A stretch of 64,000 nt of DNA, taken from assembly GCA_026936325.1 (NCBI GenBank), contig JAPTHN010000015.1, forward strand, positions 806,001 through 870,000. Reading direction: 5' to 3'. The notes below the pieces were generated by a model, which worked only from the letters and a program-made list of their open reading frames with translations, was not told where the DNA came from and did not search any database. The position numbers and the translations under genes were made by a program. Of this stretch, positions 31,935 through 43,904 are shown one piece after another (the first letter of the stretch is position 1; each line of letters opens with the position of its first letter). Source of the DNA: Platynereis dumerilii (Eukaryota > Annelida > Polychaeta > Phyllodocida > Nereididae).

Positions 31935-33662
31935 GAGTGGGTCGGGGCAAGAAGCCCGGGTTAGGTTAGAAGCCCCCCCCCCCCCACTGTTATATCTAAA
32001 CTTACATTTTTGGTGCTTTTGGGCAAACAGCACCAAACCATAGAAGCAATTAAAGAAACAAAAAAAAGGTGCATGGTTTTTTAACTTTGATTATTTCTTT
32101 GAAAGTAGTTGTCAGAAATAACTTTAGAAATTTTTAAAAGAATAATGGACATCTGCATTGCTTCACTTTATGACCATTACATAAATATGATTTGGATCAT
32201 ATTTTTTGCATTTTAGCTCAAAATATAGTTGTCAAATTAAAATATGTGAGTTTGGGGCGAAAGGCCCCAAATTAGGGTGTCCCTAAAAAAGTGAAATCTG
32301 AAATTCATTGGGGCTAACCTCTAATTGTGTTCTATAGCCCCTCTCTGACTCCCATGTACAATTTCAGCTCATTTGAAGGTGTTTTAGATGTTGCTCAAGA
32401 GCCCCAAAGATAGATAGGGGTTTAACATTGAATTTTCATGCGAAAATGGCCATTTTAGCCAACAGCTCACAAATTATCGGTTTCAATCCACCCAAACACA
32501 CGGACAGTTGATACAAAGATGTAAAAATTAATCTGCACACTGTGGTACCAATTTCATATCTGTACCTCACTTCGTTCTTGTGTTATTGGCAAATATATAC
32601 TAGTTTACATGAAAAATTGACGCCAGACAAAGGACCTTTCTTAATGAAGATTAATTGCAGTCTAATTTTGAATTTAAACATGGGACAATCACATATTGGT
32701 TCCATAGTGTGACAGAGACACAAAAACATCAACCAATGTCTTACAATCTGTTTCAGACTATTGAAAACATCTAAGAAGTTTTTTTTTAAATCACAAAAAA
32801 GCTCATAAATAAGTATTTCCCATATATGTAGATTTTCTCAATACCCAAGAAAGTTATAAATATAAAATTGGTACCAAAATGTGCAGAATGATTTATACAC
32901 CTTTGTATCAACTATCCATGTGTTTGGGTGGACTGAAACCGATAATTTGTGAGCTATTGGCTGAAATAGGCATTTTCGAATGAAAATTCAATGTTAAACC
33001 CCTATCTATCTTTGGGGCTCTTGAGCAACATCTAAAACACCTTCAAATGAGCTGAAATTTTACATGGGAGTCAGAGAGGGGCTATAGAACACATTTAGAG
33101 GTTAGCCCTAATGAATTCCAGACTTTCACTTTTTTTGGGACACCCTACCCCACATGGTATGGGGCATGAAGCCCCCCTTCACTGAGGCCTTGAAGTTGAT
33201 ACAGGAACCATTTCATAATGTGTACTTTACCTTAAATCTTGATAGAATAGCTAATTGAAATAAAAAAAATTTGGCCGAAATTAAAACAGGGCAAAAAATA
33301 ATAAAAAATAAATGTATGAACAGAAAAATTCTGAAATTCAGAAAAAGTGTATAGAATGCCTTAAAAATGATAGAAGAATCCCAAAAAATAACTTTCAAGC
33401 TGAATGCGCTCGCAAAAAAAATTGCCATAGGATCATAATAGGGGGGCTTCTTGCCCGATGGGTGGGGTAAGAAGGCCATTTTATATTTTTTACAAATAGG
33501 GCCGTAACTCCTTTATTAAAATTGGTAGACATTTGTTTCACTATAGTTATAAGTAGAGTCAAGTGATCCCTTCCTGACAACATAAGCATTTAAATAATCG
33601 ACCACAAAAAGAAGGTCAAATCGCACCTCGAAGTTAAGGGGGCTGCATGCCCCGCGCTACTC
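31935..33662 (+). mobile_element. TA-flanked inverted-repeat element, copy A (interrupted)
   Basis: Ends are GAGTGGGTCGGGGCAAGAAG and, inverted, GAGTAGCGCGGGGCATGCAG, each flanked by TA (31933-31934; 33663-33664). Removing the nested element at 32275-33145 and one TA leaves about 855 bp, similar to copy B (891 bp) in opposite orientation with high identity throughout. Both carry an 88-codon open stretch of near-identical sequence (here 33479-33213, minus) with no family support. There is no transposase, so it is a non-autonomous TA-duplicating element (Tc1/mariner-like by target choice only). Confidence 0.8.
32275..33145. mobile_element. Nested 871-bp hairpin element with long TIRs
   Basis: Ends GGGTGTCCCTAAAAAAGTGA and the inverse TCACTTTTTTTGGGACACCC, with TA on both sides (32273-32274; 33146-33147). 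The arms pair over ~330 bp each: for example AACACCTTCAAATGAGCTGA (about 33038) is matched inverted near 32370, and ATCTTTGGGGCTCTTGAGCA (about 33007) near 32395. It is inserted within copy A, since uninterrupted copy B runs straight across the equivalent site. No coding capacity. Confidence 0.8.
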
Positions 33663-33923
33663 TAATCTACGAGATACTGGGCTGTGGAACAGACTAAAGG
33701 CCTACCAGGTAGGTGCTGACATCTGGTGCGCGGTTTCTTTGGACCTAAGTGAGTTTGTGCACGCAAAATAAAATAATTTTAAGGTAAAACACATGTATCC
33801 CATGCAGGTTTAATCTTAACCAAAAATTTGGGCGAAAAGTGAGTATACGCAATGAGGAGAATATAATCATATTATTAACTGATCAAAACAATTTACAAAA
33901 TATGACTACATTATTTATGTTTA

Positions 33924-34814
33924 GAGTAGCGCGGGGCATGTGGCCCCCCTTAACTTCAAGGTGCGATTTGACCTACTTTTTGTGGTCGATTATTTAAATG
34001 CTTATGTTGTCAGGAAGGGATCACTTGACTCTACTTATAACTAGTGAAACAAATGTCTACCAATTTTAATAAAGGAGTTACAGCCCTTTTTGTAAAAAAT
34101 ATAAAGTGGCCTTCTTACCCCACCCATCGGGCAAGAAGCCCCCCTATTATAATCCTATGGCAATTTTTTTTGCTAGCGCATTCAGCTTGAAAGTTATTTT
34201 TTTGGGTTCTTCTATCATTTTTAAGGCATTCTATTTACTTTTTCTGAATTTTAGAATTTTTCTGTCCATACATTTATTTTTTAATATTTTTTGCCCTGTT
34301 TTAATTTCGGCCAAATTTTCTCGATTTCAATTAGCTATTCTATCGAGATTTAAGGTAAAGTACACATTATGAAATAGTTCCTGAAGCAGCTTCGAGGCCT
34401 CAGTGAAGGGGGGCCTCATGCCCCATACCATGAGGGGCATCTCGCCCCAAACTCACATATTTTAATTTAACCTCTATATTTTGAGCTAAAATGCAAAAAA
34501 TATTATCCAAATCATATTTATGTAATGGTCACAAAGTGAAGCAATGCAGATATCCATTATACTTTTAAAAATGTCCAAGGTTATTTCTGACAACCACTTT
34601 CAAAGAATTAATCGAAGTTACAAAAACCATGCACCTTTTTTAGTTTCTTTAATTACTTCTATGGTTTGGCGCTGTTTGCCCTGAAAATTTGTGACGTCAC
34701 CTAAAAAGCCTCTAGCTTCATTCCTATCAATAAGAAAAAGCACCAAAAATGTAAGTTTGGATATACCCTGGGGGGGCCTCTCACATAACCCGGGCTTCTT
34801 GCCCCGACCCACTC
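33924..34814 (-). mobile_element. TA-flanked inverted-repeat element, copy B
   Basis: An 891-bp copy inverted relative to copy A, 261 bp away, flanked by TA (33922-33923; 34815-34816). It starts GAGTAGCGCGGGGCATG and ends with the inverse of GAGTGGGTCGGGGCAAGAAG. Like copy A it contains several short GGGGC-n-GCCCC hairpins at internal sites. It carries a plus-strand 88-codon open stretch (34106-34372) matching that of copy A. Together A and B form a large inverted repeat likely to be unstable in cloning and assembly. Confidence 0.8.
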
Positions 34815-34816
34815 TA

Positions 34817-35564
34817 ATCACAACCCAGCTGACAAACAATGATTGTCACAGTTTTTTTAAAGTCTTTTGCCCAAATTTGTTTTTTCAAATGGCCACCAAC
34901 GTGACCAAGCTCATTTATGTTAAAACATGGAGTAAACGGCCCAATGAGGGCTTTTCATGGAGTAAAACATGCTTGTTTTTACAAGGAGTGTAATACAATT
35001 AAATGCATTTATGAGCATTTGCAACTTTATTGCTCATTTTTGAAATGTCACTGGAGCTGGGTGGGCCATTTGCCCCGAGGCATCCTGGCCTTTTTGTTCA
35101 GGAGGGCAGCCTAAATTGACCTAATCAACACATTGCATGGCAAACGCATGTGGCCCACCAACACATTGGATTGTGCATCATGCGAGCTGTAAATGATCTG
35201 AAACGGTCTTTTATTTGGCAAATGATCATCCAAATGTCCTAGCATAGAGCTAATATTTTCTATGGTCCTAGCAAATCATTGTCAACTAAGGTAGATTCAC
35301 ATTAAACATTTACAAACTCAGCTATACATTACATGAACGTATGGGCTAGCCCAGGAGGCCAGCACAAGAGGTGATGAAAATCTTGATAATATGTCTTCTT
35401 CTTTGAGTATCAAACACCGGCACAGCCACTTGGAGCAAGATTGTTGTCCTTGGGCAATATCGTCCTTGGGGCAAGACTGTTGTCCTTGGGGCAAGATTGT
35501 TGTCCAATGGCCAGATTACAGGAAAGTTGGACTTCAATTTTCTGCACAACTCATGAGTCATGGT
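34817..35564. other. Non-coding stretch with 20-bp tandem repeat
   Basis: At about 35430-35504 four copies (one shortened) of CTTGGGGCAAGATTGTTGTC lie in tandem. The word GGGGCAAGA also appears in the ends of the neighbouring TA elements. GTGGGCCATTTGCCCCGAGG near 35060 has the same vocabulary. No gene is supported. Confidence 0.5.
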
Positions 35565-36110
35565 TCAGCGTGGCAGCACTTTAGAAACTGTACATGACTT
35601 CCTGATTGATCAAAACATTGGCTTGAAGAAAGCACAGGTTTCAGAAAAAAAGTCAATTCATATAAAATCACATTGCTGTCAGCTATAAAAACCACTAAGA
35701 ACTGTGTATGTAGTCACGGTGGATCAAACCTATGCAAACCTTTAAACAAACATTATTTGATTAACTGCCTCCACAGTTTCAATGTGAGGTGGCAAAAACT
35801 GTGTTGACATGGCCATAGGAGAATTTGACTTACCTTCTCTTGTAAATTGGTGTGCTCCAAGTTGTCCTGTTTAACAATATATTTAGGAGATATCCCATGC
35901 ATAGCTATAGTCCATGAACACAATTCCATGGGGATAAATGGATGCTCAAATGTTTCAATTAAATCATTTCTTGGGCAAAAAGTCCCTGGCTCTGCCACTT
36001 ATTCTGTTCTGACGGTGTTTCAAGAAGCCCTGTTACAAAACAACAGGCTGGATTATGTTGTTTAGCATTGTTGGGCATTGACTGTTTGTTCCAATCACCT
36101 GCTTCGCACT
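35565..36110. repeat. Dispersed repeat E, copy 2
   Basis: Second copy of the repeat described at 29777-30345. Same orientation, roughly 85% similar by eye, with small indels. The minus-strand frame around 36110-36005 reads NKQSMPNNAKQHNPACCF, parallel to the other copy. Confidence 0.65.
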
Positions 36111-36398
36111 TCAGGTCAACACAGTCCACACTTGAAATGTGTGATTGCCACAGGAATAGGTTGTGTCACTATGGCAACTGTTCTTTTCTTGTAGGAAGGA
36201 CGGTTGAATGCAGGCCTACTTTGGTGACTAGGCTACTGCTTTTGTGATTTATGTTTAATTTTCTGTATGCCTTCATGAATCTCGCTCGGCATGTAAACAG
36301 CTACCCTATTTCACACCACCAGTTACATTATAATTTACGAAAACAAAAGATCTTTCCACACGACCTAGAAATTTCATTGAATCACTAGTATTTCATAG

Positions 36399-36721
36399 GT
36401 AGATAGATAGATATGTAAGTGCAGCCCTCTAAGCCCAGTTCTGGGCGCTCACGAGGGTTAATTGATGAATGAGAGAGAGAGCAGGAGTCCTCAACATGTT
36501 ACACATTTACCCCATGTGAGGGATCTTTTACTTGTCCAGCATAGACACTGATACAAGGGGCCGCCAATTTAACGTCTTATCCGAATGACATCCAGCTGGG
36601 ATTTTGCTCATAAAGGTACACTGAAAATTTTCGGGTTCCCCATCCGGGAGTCGAAGCCATGCAGGCAAAGACGTTCAGCGGAGCATGCGGGAACCTTAAC
36701 CACTACACCACCCAGCTGCCT
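36399..36721 (-). mobile_element. tRNA-derived SINE, family A (GATA tail), copy 1
   Basis: Minus-strand reading begins GGCAGCTGGGTGGTGTAGTG (A-box-like GTGTAGTGGTTAAGG), has a B-box-like GCTTCGACTCC near 36650, then body words CCAGCTGGATGTCATTCGG and CCTCACATGGGGTAAATGTG, and ends in a (TATC)n run near 36400-36412. Two more copies lie at 46484-46700 and 46784-47545. It is full-length here. It abuts a family-C SINE on its head side. Confidence 0.75.
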
Positions 36722-36726
36722 GGTCT

Positions 36727-36958
36727 GATAAAGGGCTTATCTCCACAGCCAACCACTTCACAGCAGCTCAGCCTCTAACTGGAGTAACTGGGTTGCCAAG
36801 CCTTTTTCAGTCGTCCCAGCTCAGAACACTGGATACAACCCACGTTACCCACCTCCATTTAGAGTCTCATGGGCTCGGACTAAAGTGGGTTCCCAGATTT
36901 GAACCCACGCCCTTAGAGCCAGTGGACAAGCGTGCTAAAACCACTACTTAGGTCACAT
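36727..36958 (-). mobile_element. SINE-like repeat, family C, copy 2
   Basis: On the minus strand it begins near 36955 with GACCTAAGTAGTGGTTTTAG and a B-box-like GGGTTCAAATCTGGG near 36895. The body has CTTTAGTCCGAGCCCATGAG and GGGTTGTATCCAGTGTTCTG. It matches 13530-13762. Its 3' end lies next to the head of the family-A SINE. Confidence 0.6.
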
Positions 36959-37004
36959 GTGGACCTTTACAGACATCTCCTTAAGCTCCAGGCTGATAGT
37001 CCAT

Positions 37005-37395
37005 GCGTCTATACCCTCGCATCAGTCTGGTGAAACTGAGAACTGCATGCTGCTGCCACCTGGCACAAAAGTTGATTTCCTATGCTACAGCATTGCTGTC
37101 CCAAGAAATAGTTCCAATTTCATTGCACATTCACAAAATTTCTATCCAACATTGATGTATACCAGAGTCAGACTCGGCAATCACATTCTCTAAGGAAGTA
37201 GACAAGGCCATCAGCACACTCAGAAACAGCCCCGGTGTCTTCCAGACAAATTGTGTGTGTTCTTCTGGTCGAAAGTATGTGGACGCTCGCAGGAGCTCGC
37301 TGAATAGCACACTAGTCACTAGGTGGCAACACAAGACAGCATATGTTCTGATCTGTGGCAATGCAAGAGCAGTCCACTTGTAGACAGCCCTCGCA
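37005..37395. repeat. Dispersed repeat D, copy 2
   Basis: Same orientation as 7165-7556 and similar along its length (CTGCTGCCACCTGGCACAAA, AATAGTTCCAATTTCAT, AAGGAAGTAGACAAGGCCAT). Similarity may extend weakly to about 37420, where a hAT-type MITE has inserted. Confidence 0.7.
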
Positions 37396-37435
37396 TCAAA
37401 AAGACACGTCGATGTGTTATGGAGGACTCACCAGG

Positions 37436-37753
37436 CAGGAGCGGACTGGCCTATGTGGCAAAGTGGCAACTGCCACGGGCCTATCCACTCAGGGGGGGGG
37501 GGGGCCCACAAGATGTCAAAAAATGAAAATTTTAAGAAAAGAGCAACATTTTGCTATCAAGTTCATAATTACGTGTTGAAAATACACAAACTGAAAAGGA
37601 CAGCCTGCTCTCATATGGAGGCCCCCTGAACGATTTGACAAATTTGACGTGTGTAATTTTTCTTTTTTAATTGGAAATACTGCTGACGGTAGATACGTAG
37701 GGACCCGTTGATTATTTTGCCACGGGGCCTGAAATGCCGCCAGTCCGCCCCTG
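37436..37753. mobile_element. hAT-type MITE with exact 8-bp duplication
   Basis: A 318-bp element with ends CAGGAGCGGACTGGC and GCCAGTCCGCCCCTG (inverse with one mismatch). The flanks TCACCAGG (37428-37435 and 37754-37761) are identical, the 8-bp duplication expected for hAT. The CAGGGGCGGACTGGC terminus is one I recall from non-autonomous hAT elements in many animals. It contains a G run and no transposase frame. Confidence 0.9.
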
Positions 37754-37761
37754 TCACCAGG

Positions 37762-38299
37762 TGCTATTTTCAGCCTTCGGTGCATAAAGTGAGTGGACCG
37801 GTGCATTGGAGTGACTTAGGGCGGTCCTCTTTCTCGTGGGAGTAATCAACACACATATTCTCTTAGCTCTGTCTTTTGCTGTCTCCCTCCTGCCCACTTC
37901 TGTCTCCTTGTGTTTATTTATTTACAATGTGCACTCAGTGATGGGATTGAAACCAGCCAAAATAGGACATGAAATGGCTGACTTGGCAGACATAGGGTGA
38001 CTTAGCTGTGGACCTGCAATAAAACTGCGTTTGAAGTTGACAGGGGCAATTGAGTGGAGCAGAACAAACCAGCACATAAAGAAAACGAGACTAGATCGAT
38101 CGGGATCAAAGCTACTTAAGATCTGATGTTACAAAATATGTATTAATCGGTGCTGAGGGAGAGAGTAAACAGGCAGAGACAAAGAGACAGGGGCTGCAGG
38201 GGGGCTGGGAGGGCCAGGGGGACTGTCTCTGGCAATCACACCTGCCCAGAGAAAGCCTCAGCCAAGCTCCAGCCAAGCCCAGAGACGGCCAATTAAGTC
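37762..38299. other. Non-coding stretch
   Basis: No exon or repeat copy is supported. A short purine-rich segment lies near 38155-38220. Confidence 0.35.
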
Positions 38300-38480
38300 A
38301 TAATGACTCGGAGAGATAATCACGGCACTTCCGACCAATCCTTTGGCTCCGGCGATCGACGATGCCAAGACGACGTCGCCTTGGCACCCTGCCCGACGAC
38401 AGCCATCGACTTTCCTGACCACGTGACCTCGTCCTCAAGACGCCGACGTCACACCGGAAGCTGGCACACCGTCACTCCAG
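38300..38480. promoter_or_regulatory. CpG-rich patch with CCAAT, E-box, CRE and ETS words
   Basis: In a mostly CpG-poor region this ~180-bp patch has many CG dinucleotides. It carries GACCAATC (38333), CCACGTGACC (38419), GACGTCAC (38445) and ACCGGAAG (38453). These match NF-Y, USF/E-box, CREB/ATF and ETS sites, which cluster in animal promoters. No TATA box or adjoining coding exon is seen, so it may be a distal element or the promoter of an unrecognised transcript. The open frames crossing it are not gene-like. Confidence 0.35.
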
Positions 38481-41400
38481 TTTCACTTGATCGTGGATGC
38501 TGCTGCTTCGATCGTCGTGATCATGGCACGGTGGGCAATGGAAGCTATTGGAAGCCTTTGGAAGGGGCTTGATGCCCTGGTAGCCAGCAATCATCATGCT
38601 ATCAGTACAGTGTCTCGGTGCCAAGTGATCTCCTTCTTGCTTGCCGTGCTTGGCCCTTTCTCCGTGAGCTCATGCTTGCTGCATGGCTGCTGTGTCGTTT
38701 GTTTGAACACAACCGAGCTCACAGCACCCAACTGTCTCTCCGCAGATTCACGAAATCTGAGAAGGCAATTATACGATGCAGGCAGAAAGGGGGACAGGGG
38801 GGAGAAGGGGGTAACGACGATTTTATTGCCAATGACATGAGTTGATCGATGGCCGAAGCAAGTGGCTCCAACACCCTCCTTGCCCCCCCCCCTCCTTCCC
38901 TCTTTGTTGCATCTCATAAACACAATGGCGAAGCTGAGAGTCGCTCCAATATCGCTCATAGTCGCTCAGAGTAGGCGAGTGCATAATTCGCCCTTGTGGT
39001 TTCATGGTTTTCTGATGCTCCACTCCAAATGGTCCTAATCTGGGCCTATCATGTCCCTAATTCATCAACACCTATAATTGCTCTCACAGATTACCCCCTT
39101 GCACTACCACAGGGGGATGTGGGCAGCGGATGTGTAAAAAGCAAAAAATGACAGCCAGATTTTCTTGGCATCCTCATGCAGTGCTTGGCTGATAGGGGGT
39201 CATCGCTTGGTCATTGTTTGCTAACTTTATTCAGTCAAGAAGAAACTTGGCACATGCTTTGAGATGAACTACATGGCTTTATAAGGGGGGTTAACCACAC
39301 TTATTTCGCTTGGATGGGTCATGTAATTGTGTGGAGTGAGTTGCACTTGGACCTCTTGTATGGAGCACATGATGCATATAAATCACTGCCAAGGGTTAGA
39401 CTTCTTTTGGTTTTTCTATACAATTTTGAGAGAGCAGAAGCAATTCATATCTGAATTAATCACACAAGCTGGCAAGGTGAGAGGCTCAATTATGACAGGT
39501 TGGAAAACGGACAATATAATGGACAATAGTGGGCAATAATAATCATATTGTCCTTTGTGATGACCTCTACATATTGTCTGCTATCATATCATGTAATCGT
39601 CATGTCTCTCTCCCTGATCCTACCAATAATTAGGTCAGATTTTCCAGGTGACATGCGATCAGAAGTTGGATTAAGATTTTGTATAATTTTATTACATCGA
39701 TCTTCAGCTTTGTAACAATGTATACGGTATTACCATTGAACCAGTAATCAATGTATTTTGCTGCTGACTGTCTGTTGTATGAAGAGAACCTTATTGATCA
39801 ACGTTTCGTGTTTTAAGAAAAAATATATCAATGAGGCTTACCAACAAGCCTTCATAATAGATCAATTAGATAAAAAGCTAGTATCTATTAATTGATGCAT
39901 GGAAAAAGGTCGATAACATATCAATTTAAATACTCGACTTCTAAAGGATTAATCTGTATGATGTAGCAATTAAAATATGTGGCTAAATGGCGGATCAAAG
40001 GCTCAATCGATTGGGAGCTTATTACACTCGTGTTGCAAATGACTTTCATTTTACAATCCTGGCAACTTCTCTCACAGGCTTGAGAAACACTTGGCCAATG
40101 AGCCGCAACTCTGGCAAGGAGATTTTTGCACCAGTTTTGCAGAAAGTTCTGATCCTCTTATACATATAATCTGTGACATTGCATAGAATCAACTCGATCA
40201 AGCCATGCCTTGGTAGCTATGATTCCTTCAAAAGTTTTCTGATCTGGAATCAGTCGCAAACTCCAGCCGGCTTAGTCCCTTAAACTAATTTCAAATCTTC
40301 TCCAAGGCAGAAAGATGAGACGACAGAAAGGGAGGCTGGGAGGCCGGGTGCATTTATATGAGAGATAATGCCCTCCCCTCGCCTCTCCCGTTCCATGTAG
40401 GAGGGAAACTTTTGCAGGTTTTCTGCTGTTTAGACGAGCGTACAGCGCTCCCTAGCGAGGAAACTCATTGAAAATCTGTAGAACTGGCGAGAATTGATGC
40501 GGCCATGTTTGTGCTCGGAAATTGTTTTAGACTCTTAATCTCTGTAGATAAATTGAAAGCAGTGTCTACGTGAAATTGTGATGAATGCGCTTGGCTAAAC
40601 TGTCAAAACATCAACAGAGAGCCTATTAGCAGTGTATCCGAGACAAATAGAAGGCCTCACTGCATGGAGGGGCTAGGGCCTGTTAGGGAGGGGAGATGTA
40701 GGGAAGGGCTATTGCCCCAGCGGATCCATGGCAGATCGTTGGCAGCTGGGTGGCGCCGTGCAGCGGACGGGTGTGGACACAACATGACTGAGGCATTGTA
40801 TTCACCGGTTGTTCATTTCTGCCCACAGTTTCGCTTTACGTCAAGCACCAGGCGATTTGTGGCGATTATGCATACAGCCAGGGATGGCCCAGGAACCGAG
40901 AGGAACTCACAGGAACAGAGACCAACTCACAGGAATCGAGAAGGGCTGGCAGGAAGGCAGTGTTGGCTCTAACCCTGTCGCAGGCTTGTTCGGCTTCTCC
41001 CTGCTTGTCAACTTGCGCATGGACCTCCCCATTGCCAGCAAGCCATTTCCCTTCGAAAACAAACCAACGGGCCTAACTTATCATATTAATTGGATTGGAA
41101 GCATCCAAAACGGCCCTGCTTAGTCAAGGCCCCCTCTCTGCTTCTCCCCTGTTTGAAATAAAGTTTGTGCACGCCTTGTCTATTTCCGGCGCTATGCATT
41201 CTGGTTAGGTCGTTGGCAAGATTCTGAAACTAATACGAGGTTGGCTATCATCAGTTGTTGGCTGTCAGTGTTGGTTGTCGGTTATCAGCTAGCTATTAGA
41301 CTTTGGCTGTGATTCCTACTGAATCTTGGCTGGCTTCTGAGCTTGATCCTATGGTTATTCTGACCAAAAGGACCTCAACTCTGAAGACTTTGGCAGCACT

Positions 41401-43900
41401 TCCGGACACGAATGTTGGCAGTAGAATGTAATGATGGCCCACACACACAAGCCCACTGCTACCAATTGCTGTAAATAGGAGAAAACGAGGCGCCCTGACA
41501 ACCATTGATAGAAATGTCATAAAAATTGAGTCGGTTGTTAGGCCCTTGTTGGCCATAGTTGGCCCTTGTTGGGCGCGTGGCCCATGTTAATGATAGCCTA
41601 TGGACAGTAGCACTCAACAAGCGGCTAATTCGCATGATAAGAGACAATAGAAATGGGGCCACAGTGCCATTGTTGTCCCAATACGGTCTCTGTAGCCACG
41701 TGTCCAAGGGCCAGCCAGTTATAGTCCCTCTGATTGGTCTGATATGGAGATAGCGTGATCAACATCTGCAATGCCCGGCTAAATATTGAACGATAATCAT
41801 ATCGTCAACTGCAAGAAATTGCACAAAAAATTGCTCACAAAATTGCACACTGTTGGCTCTGTCGGTTACATTTGTCAATTTATGACTTTCCTCTGCGTTA
41901 TTTAACTCTTTCTTGGCATGAACTGTTAATCAAAACATCATTGCCAGGGCAAATTAATGGGCTTTTTGTTGGGGCAAAAGTGTCCACACAACCACTAAGT
42001 TGATGAATATCACAAACTTGAAAATGATGACTAAATTAGCTACTTTTACAGGGGGTGCCTTGAAGAAATTAGCACATTTAGTTGCAAAACACTGAAGAAC
42101 CTAATGACAGACTGAGGACGTAGTGTTATAAATTACTTTTTTCGAAATAGATATATATATATTAGCTCGAACTTCAACCAAAAATGTCAAGCAGTTCACT
42201 GCCATGCATATACCATGCATATACTACAAGATACTACCAGTATAACATCTATAGATCTATGTTTCAATATTGGCCCTATAGTATCTGAATAGCATCCCAA
42301 AGTGCTTTTTAAAACTGTTGTATTTTCTCACTGTATGCCTATATCGGTTGCAAATAACATTTTTCTCTCCCAAGTTGCATATGTAATGTATGGTGCCCTT
42401 CGACAAAAGTAAACATTGCATGGATCTATATAATGATATTGCACACTAAGTTCTGTATTAGAGATGTACATACAATAAAGTGTAGACAAAACTTCAAATA
42501 TAAAAGACTGGAGTAGTCACCAGCCCAGACACTGAAATAATAAGGATCCGTGATCATCATCCTTTCTTTAATTTGATTATATACTTTGGCACCAGTGACA
42601 GGTCATAATAAGGAAATCAGATAATTATACTTCTCTGAAAATAGTAATTCTTCTTCTCATCATGGAGTTTATCACACTTCGTGTTGTTTGCATCACTCCT
42701 GCCACACGTCACGAATAACAGCTTCCAGTGAAAATGCAAGTATTTAGTTACACTTGACAATTCTTAATGACACTTCTGGTTTCCAAACTAATCATTTGGA
42801 TTTACCCTACAATGAGCATTGTTCTAGAGTTTGTTCAACTTGTTATGAAATTATTACATTTCTGAGACATAAGAGGTACAGCCAGGCAGAAAATGACCGT
42901 CATTGTGGGCTATTACAACATTTATTGTTTAAGAACAAGAAGGGTTCTATAGGGTTCCTATCCCCCCTTTCATCCCACGCACAAGCTGCACAAATGTAGC
43001 TCAATGGATGGTCATATGACGGGGCTCTAGCACTCTTCATTTTCACACACTTTGTAGCAATTCATTGTCAGTTGATTAATGGCTGTGAGGCCCACATTCA
43101 CATGATAACACCTTTTGAAAATATTGAGAGCTTGCCCCGAGGCTATGATGCTGAGCTTTTTGGCTCGCTCTGGATTGTGTGGCTGCTCCGTCGACCAATC
43201 GCCCTGCATTCATGGCAGCCTAACCCTACAAGGCCCGGTTTAGCCCCCACCTTTTGCCAATGGAAAATCACGATGGCTTTTCAAGAAAGAACAATTTGTT
43301 AATGGTGCCATCAATTCTCATTTTTATAATTGCGCGCGACACCCGGTAATCAGACGATTGCGTCTGCTAATGAGAGCTAGGCACGAGGGGGTGGAAATGG
43401 GGGGGGGGGGTTAGGGGGTGCACTAGCCAGAGGGCCGAGGGGCCTGTGAGGGGGTGAGGGGATCGAAGTTGCCCCTGCAGCCCCAAGACACCTTTGAGAA
43501 CATGTTGCAAAGACATTTGGGAGATTCTAAGGAGGAGGGGGTGTTGGGCGGGGGGAGCACCCACACCTCTTTGCCATGTCCCAAAAAGACAGCCCCCGGC
43601 CCTTGACGCCCCTCTCTGGGCCCCCAAGCAAAACAGACACAACACAGCAGCGATGACAAGGATGCTTTCAAGAAGTCATGATCACAGATGCCTCTCAAGA
43701 TGCTCCAATCCCATCCAATGTGCTCCCCTCCCACTTTCTTTGCCTCTGAGAGGTCCAGACGAACGCTCCATGCCCTCAATGAATGTCCCTGCTGAATGCC
43801 CCTGATGAATGCCATACTGTTGCTCGTGTGCTCTAGCTGCAGGGCCAACTCACTGCGTGGGACTTGTCCATATGCCACCCACAAAGCAAACGTCACTCTT
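38481..43900. other. Long non-coding stretch, no gene recognised
   Basis: No open frame has splice or family support. A ~22-bp loose repeat (CTCACAGGAACAGAG / CTCACAGGAATCGAG) lies at about 40885-40940. AT-rich patches with homeodomain-like words occur near 39890-39930 (ATTAATTGATGCATG). The sequence looks mostly unique, unlike the repeat-dense left half. Confidence 0.4.
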
Positions 43901-43904
43901 CTGT

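Noticed and set aside
38303-38572. Arg-rich plus-strand open frame in the CpG patch
   Set aside because: Composition-driven; no splice sites, no family resemblance and no codon pattern distinct from its other frames.
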